Shown here: piece after piece, positions 61,748 to 64,000 of the stretch
How positions within the stretch are numbered: position 1 is the first letter of the stretch
Layout of the letters: every line of letters starts with the position of its first letter
NCBI RefSeq assembly: GCF_021462265.1
Contig: NZ_JAJONF010000023.1
Coordinates: 86,321-150,320 of the forward strand
DNA length: 64,000 nucleotides
Direction of reading: 5' to 3'
DNA from: Streptomyces shenzhenensis
Lineage (GTDB): Bacteria > Actinomycetota > Actinomycetes > Streptomycetales > Streptomycetaceae
The notes under the pieces: generated by a model
Told to the model about the DNA's origin: nothing
The model's input: the letters and a program-made list of their open reading frames with translations, nothing else
Databases searched by the model: none
Made by a program: the position numbers and the translations under genes

Positions 61748-62200
61748 CTACGGCGACGTCGGCACCGAGGACGAGGCGGATACCGGGGGCGCGGCGACGG
61801 TGGCGAAGCGGACCGTGCCCGCAGCGGGGGCAGACCAGCGAGCCGGGTCCACCAGCCCGTACTGCACAACCAGGCCCCGCGCAGGGCCGAAAGAGTGACT
61901 CCTCGCCGTGAAAGTTCTCTGGGGCCTTCCTCCGGGACCGAAGGCTCCCGGTCGCCGGGCGATTCCACATGGTGCGTCCCTGGAACGTTCCCGAGGTGAC
62001 AGAGCTCTGCGTGTCGGCGGCGCCTCGGGAGCGGCGTCGGCGGCCTCGCGGGCGGCGGCGAGCGACAACAGCGGCTCTACCCGCCCCTGTTCCTCCAGTT
62101 CGCCGATCAGCAGGGCGATCCGCCCGCCGAGGGTGACGAGGCCCAGGATGAAGCGTTCCAGGTACTGGATCAGCCGGTCCTTGTAGGAGGGAACGCCCAG
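61748..62200 (-). other. Possible coding remnant downstream of the ATPase gene
   Basis: An open minus-strand frame contains a protein-like block just past the ATPase stop: PSYKDRLIQYLERFILGLVT followed by LGGRIALLIGELEEQGRVEP and LLSLAAAREAADAAPEA. It has regular helical spacing but no start codon in frame near it, and the rest of the frame is not protein-like. Another frame (61485-61970) has a CAGPGC...CPRCG zinc-ribbon-like stretch. Either could be a decayed gene. The 749 bp between 61453 and 62201 hold nothing else I can support. Confidence 0.3.
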
Positions 62201-62201
62201 C

Positions 62202-62690
62202 TCACGCCGGAGATGCGAACACGTACTCCGCCCACACGGTCTTGCCCGGGCCCTCGGGCCGGAGGTGCCAGCCCCAGCGGGTGGCGAGCGCCGCGACGAG
62301 AAGCAGCCCTCGACCGCCGGTGTCCTCCGAGCCGGGGGCGGGCAGCGCCTCCGGTTCGGGCGGCGTGCGTTCGTCACGGATGTCGGTGACCTCGATCCTG
62401 ATCGCACGGGCGGCTCCGATCACGTGCAGAGACAGATGGAAGTCCCGGCCGGGAACGTGTCCGTGCCGTACGGCGTTGGCGGCCAGCTCGCCGAGGACCA
62501 GCACGATCTCTTCGTGCGGGCCGGTGCCGTACGGAATGCCCCAGGTGTCCAGCCGGTGCGCGGCCAGCCGCCGGGCGAGGCGGGCGCCCCGTGGGGTGGA
62601 GGTGAAACGCATCTCGAAGGTGCGGTTCAAGTCGTCACCGGGACACGGGGGTCGGGAGGCACTGAGGGAGCTGGGGAGTTGGCTCGTCAT
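62202..62690 (-). CDS. HATPase_c_2 ATP-binding protein (anti-sigma-factor-like)
   Basis: The product is 162 aa with a GHKL ATPase fold: EIVLVLGELAANAVRHGHVPG (N-box Asn), IRIEVTDIRDERTPPEP (G1-like Asp) and GSEDTGGRGLLLVAALATRWG (G2). This is the RsbW-like serine-kinase family present in many copies in Streptomyces. It lies divergent from the XRE regulator and its DUF397 partner, a recurrent three-gene arrangement linked to development and antibiotic control (whiJ/abaA-like). ATG at 62690. The partner sigma factor or antagonist is unknown. Confidence 0.88.
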   Translation of the reverse strand: MTSQLPSSLSASRPPCPGDDLNRTFEMRFTSTPRGARLARRLAAHRLDTWGIPYGTGPHEEIVLVLGELAANAVRHGHVPGRDFHLSLHVIGAARAIRIEVTDIRDERTPPEPEALPAPGSEDTGGRGLLLVAALATRWGWHLRPEGPGKTVWAEYVFASPA

Positions 62691-62834
62691 GCCGACAACG
62701 GTGTCCTCGGTCGCGTAGCGTGACCAGTGGTGACGCGCCGACGTGGGCCGTTGTACGCGCCGTGGCGGTACGGGTACGAGGTGCGCGGCGTGACGAGGCC
62801 GCCGGGGCGGCGTTGGGCCAGGGAGGCGGTGGCG

Positions 62835-63704
62835 ATGACCGAGGGTACGGGCGAGAGGGCCGAGACCGGGGTGGCGGACGACGCGGGGCAGGCGACGGCG
62901 GACACGTCCGGTCAGGCTGTGGTCGTCGCGTTCGGGCAGACGATGAAGACGCTGCGGGTGCGGGCGGGCCTGGAGCGCGAGGAGTTCGGACGGCGGATCG
63001 GATACTCGGCGTCCACGGTCGCGTCGTACGAGCAGGGGCGGCGGATTCCGTCGCCCAGGACCATCGAGCGGGCGGACGAGGTCCTGAACGCGGGCGGGTT
63101 GCTGACGGTGTGGAAGGAGCAGGTGGAGCGGGCTCAGTATCCGGTGTTCTTCCAGGGGATGGCAGCCTTGGAGAAGGAGGCCATCGAGTTGCTTTCGTAC
63201 GACACGCTGGTGGTCAAGGGCCTGCTTCAGACCGAGGATTACATGAGGGCGGTGCTGGCTATGCGGCGGCCTCCTCTGGACCAGGAGACCATCGAGCAGC
63301 GGGTGGCGGCCCGGTTGGCTCGGCAGGACATCTTCGACCGGCATCCCGCACCACTTCTCAGCTTCGTGATGGACGAGTCGGTATTGCGGCGTCGGCTTGG
63401 AGGAAGGGACGTGCTTCGAGGGCAGTTGGAGCATCTGCTGCTCGTCGGCCAGAAGCGAAACGTCGAGATCCAGGCAATGCCGCTCGACTGTGAGGAAAGC
63501 GCCGGCGTGGACGGAGCGTTCACGGTCGTCACGCGTGACGACGGCAAGACGTTCGCATACACCGAGGCGCAGGGGTCCAGCACGCTTCAGACCGACCCGC
63601 AGCAAGCAGCGCTCGCCGCCGCCCGTTATGGGATCATCCGATCGCAGGCTCTCACTCCGCGAGAGTCTCTGGAGTTCATCGAGAGGTTGCTGGGAGAGCT
63701 ATGA
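62835..63704 (+). CDS. XRE-family regulator with DUF5753 domain (WhiJ-like)
   Basis: The product is 289 aa. The helix-turn-helix (about 35-90) reads FGQTMKTLRVRAGLEREEFGRRIGYSASTVASYEQGRRIPSP (in pieces). The DUF5753 domain follows (about 110-285): ALEKEAIELLSYDTLVVKGLLQTEDYMRAVL, LLSFVMDESVLRRRLGGRDVLRGQLEHLL and NVEIQAMPLDCEESAGVDGAFTVV. The ATG at 62835 with GGAGG 8 bp upstream is preferred; an upstream in-frame GTG exists. The stop overlaps the DUF397 start by 4 bp. Typical of the WhiJ-like regulator family that acts with a DUF397 partner. Confidence 0.9.
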   Translation: MTEGTGERAETGVADDAGQATADTSGQAVVVAFGQTMKTLRVRAGLEREEFGRRIGYSASTVASYEQGRRIPSPRTIERADEVLNAGGLLTVWKEQVERAQYPVFFQGMAALEKEAIELLSYDTLVVKGLLQTEDYMRAVLAMRRPPLDQETIEQRVAARLARQDIFDRHPAPLLSFVMDESVLRRRLGGRDVLRGQLEHLLLVGQKRNVEIQAMPLDCEESAGVDGAFTVVTRDDGKTFAYTEAQGSSTLQTDPQQAALAAARYGIIRSQALTPRESLEFIERLLGEL

Positions 63705-63898
63705 ACACCGCTGAGTCCTCGGCCGTTGCGTCCGGCCTCGCCTGGTTCAAGAGCAGCTACAGCGGAGCGGAGGGCGGCGACTGCGTCGAGGTCGCGGCCG
63801 GCACGGGAGTCGTACAGATCCGGGACTCCAAGGCCGTGGCCGGACCCGTCGTCCGGGTGTCCCGCGAGGCGTGGGCGGGGTTCGTCGGGGAGGCCTGA
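63701..63898 (+). CDS. DUF397 family small protein
   Basis: The product is 65 aa with the family pattern LAWFKSSYSGAEGGDCVEVA, then VVQIRDSKAVAGPVVRVSREAWAGFV. It is translationally coupled to the XRE gene (ATGA overlap), as is standard for these pairs. Partners of WhiJ-like regulators are thought to modulate their DNA binding. Cytoplasmic. Confidence 0.9.
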   Translation: MNTAESSAVASGLAWFKSSYSGAEGGDCVEVAAGTGVVQIRDSKAVAGPVVRVSREAWAGFVGEA

Positions 63899-63917
63899 CG
63901 AACGTACGTCAAGCGTG

Positions 63918-63949
63918 AGCCCTGCCGCCCGGTCGAGGGCGGCAGGGCT
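63918..63949 (+). terminator. Terminator hairpin after the DUF397 gene
   Basis: A perfect 13-bp stem (AGCCCTGCCGCCC 63918-63930; GGGCGGCAGGGCT 63937-63949) with loop GGTCGA lies 20 bp past the stop codon. Confidence 0.88.
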
Positions 63950-63957
63950 GACCGGTC

Positions 63958-63979
63958 TCTTCCGGGACATCTGATGCGC
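63958..63979 (+). repeat. Right att-like direct repeat
   Basis: It begins TCTTCCGGGACAT, then C, and ends TGATGCGC: 21 of 22 bp identical to 54597-54618 and in the same orientation. It even keeps the murA2 codons for Phe-Arg-Asp-Ile-stop. Interpreted as attR of the integrated element. Confidence 0.72.
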
Positions 63980-64000
63980 CGCCCGGTCCGGTGCCGGTCG

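Overview
The window is high-GC actinobacterial DNA, almost certainly Streptomyces. Third codon positions are strongly G/C, GTG and TTG starts are common, and gene pairs overlap by 4 bp. As I remember it, the gene order hemQ-hemY, hemE, DUF3000, RNase D, fadA-fadB, dxs, xylFGH, rok7B7, ngcEFG, acnA, murA2 follows a conserved arm of the S. coelicolor core chromosome (roughly SCO6045 down to SCO5998). No tRNA, rRNA or CRISPR array was seen.

Layout. 0-6.1 kb: two DUF4142 proteins around a fused DUF692 (MNIO-type) enzyme, a TIGR04222-like membrane protein and a secreted TAP-like peptidase. 6.2-16.8 kb: haem genes (hemQ, hemY, hemE) mixed with a DUF4349 lipoprotein, a CoA-disulfide-reductase-like flavoprotein, a rhomboid protease, DUF3000, a response regulator and RNase D. 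16.8-19.9 kb: an accessory insert with a gamma-butyrolactone-receptor-like TetR regulator, an ATP-grasp-like protein behind a promoter with a 28-bp palindrome, and gene debris. 20-30 kb: fatty-acid beta-oxidation (fadAB), a beta-propeller protein, an NYN protein, a GT-C glycosyltransferase, an amino-acid permease with a structured leader, and dxs. 30.4-39 kb: xylose-type ABC transporter xylFGH, ROK regulator rok7B7 and the ngcEFG-type sugar transporter, all on the minus strand. 39-45 kb: a secreted GH92 mannosidase, an orphan LacI-type promoter, a CBM2-carrying LPMO under a CebR box, and a Uma2 protein. 45.5-50.2 kb: a histidine kinase with a gutted response regulator, then acnA. 50.3-53 kb: an insert between acnA and murA2 carrying a TnsA-like remnant and a SoxR/MFS pair. 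53-54.6 kb: HTH-fused murA2.

54.6-64 kb looks like a decayed integrative element. A 22-bp direct repeat (one mismatch) lies over the murA2 3' end and again at 63.96 kb. Just inside the left copy is a chimera of an IS256-type transposase start and a tyrosine-integrase end. The interval also holds gene fragments, an N5-(carboxyethyl)ornithine-synthase-like enzyme, two DUF5994 genes, a repeat-rich anchored protein and an ATPase/XRE/DUF397 regulatory set.

Working together: carbon uptake and its control form the largest theme (xylFGH, rok7B7, ngcEFG with a DasR-like site, GH92, LPMO with a CebR site). Haem synthesis, beta-oxidation, isoprenoid supply and the TCA enzyme aconitase form the housekeeping background. 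A dispersed GC-rich intergenic repeat occurs six times, always between genes. Functional calls rest on motifs read by eye; no database search was possible.
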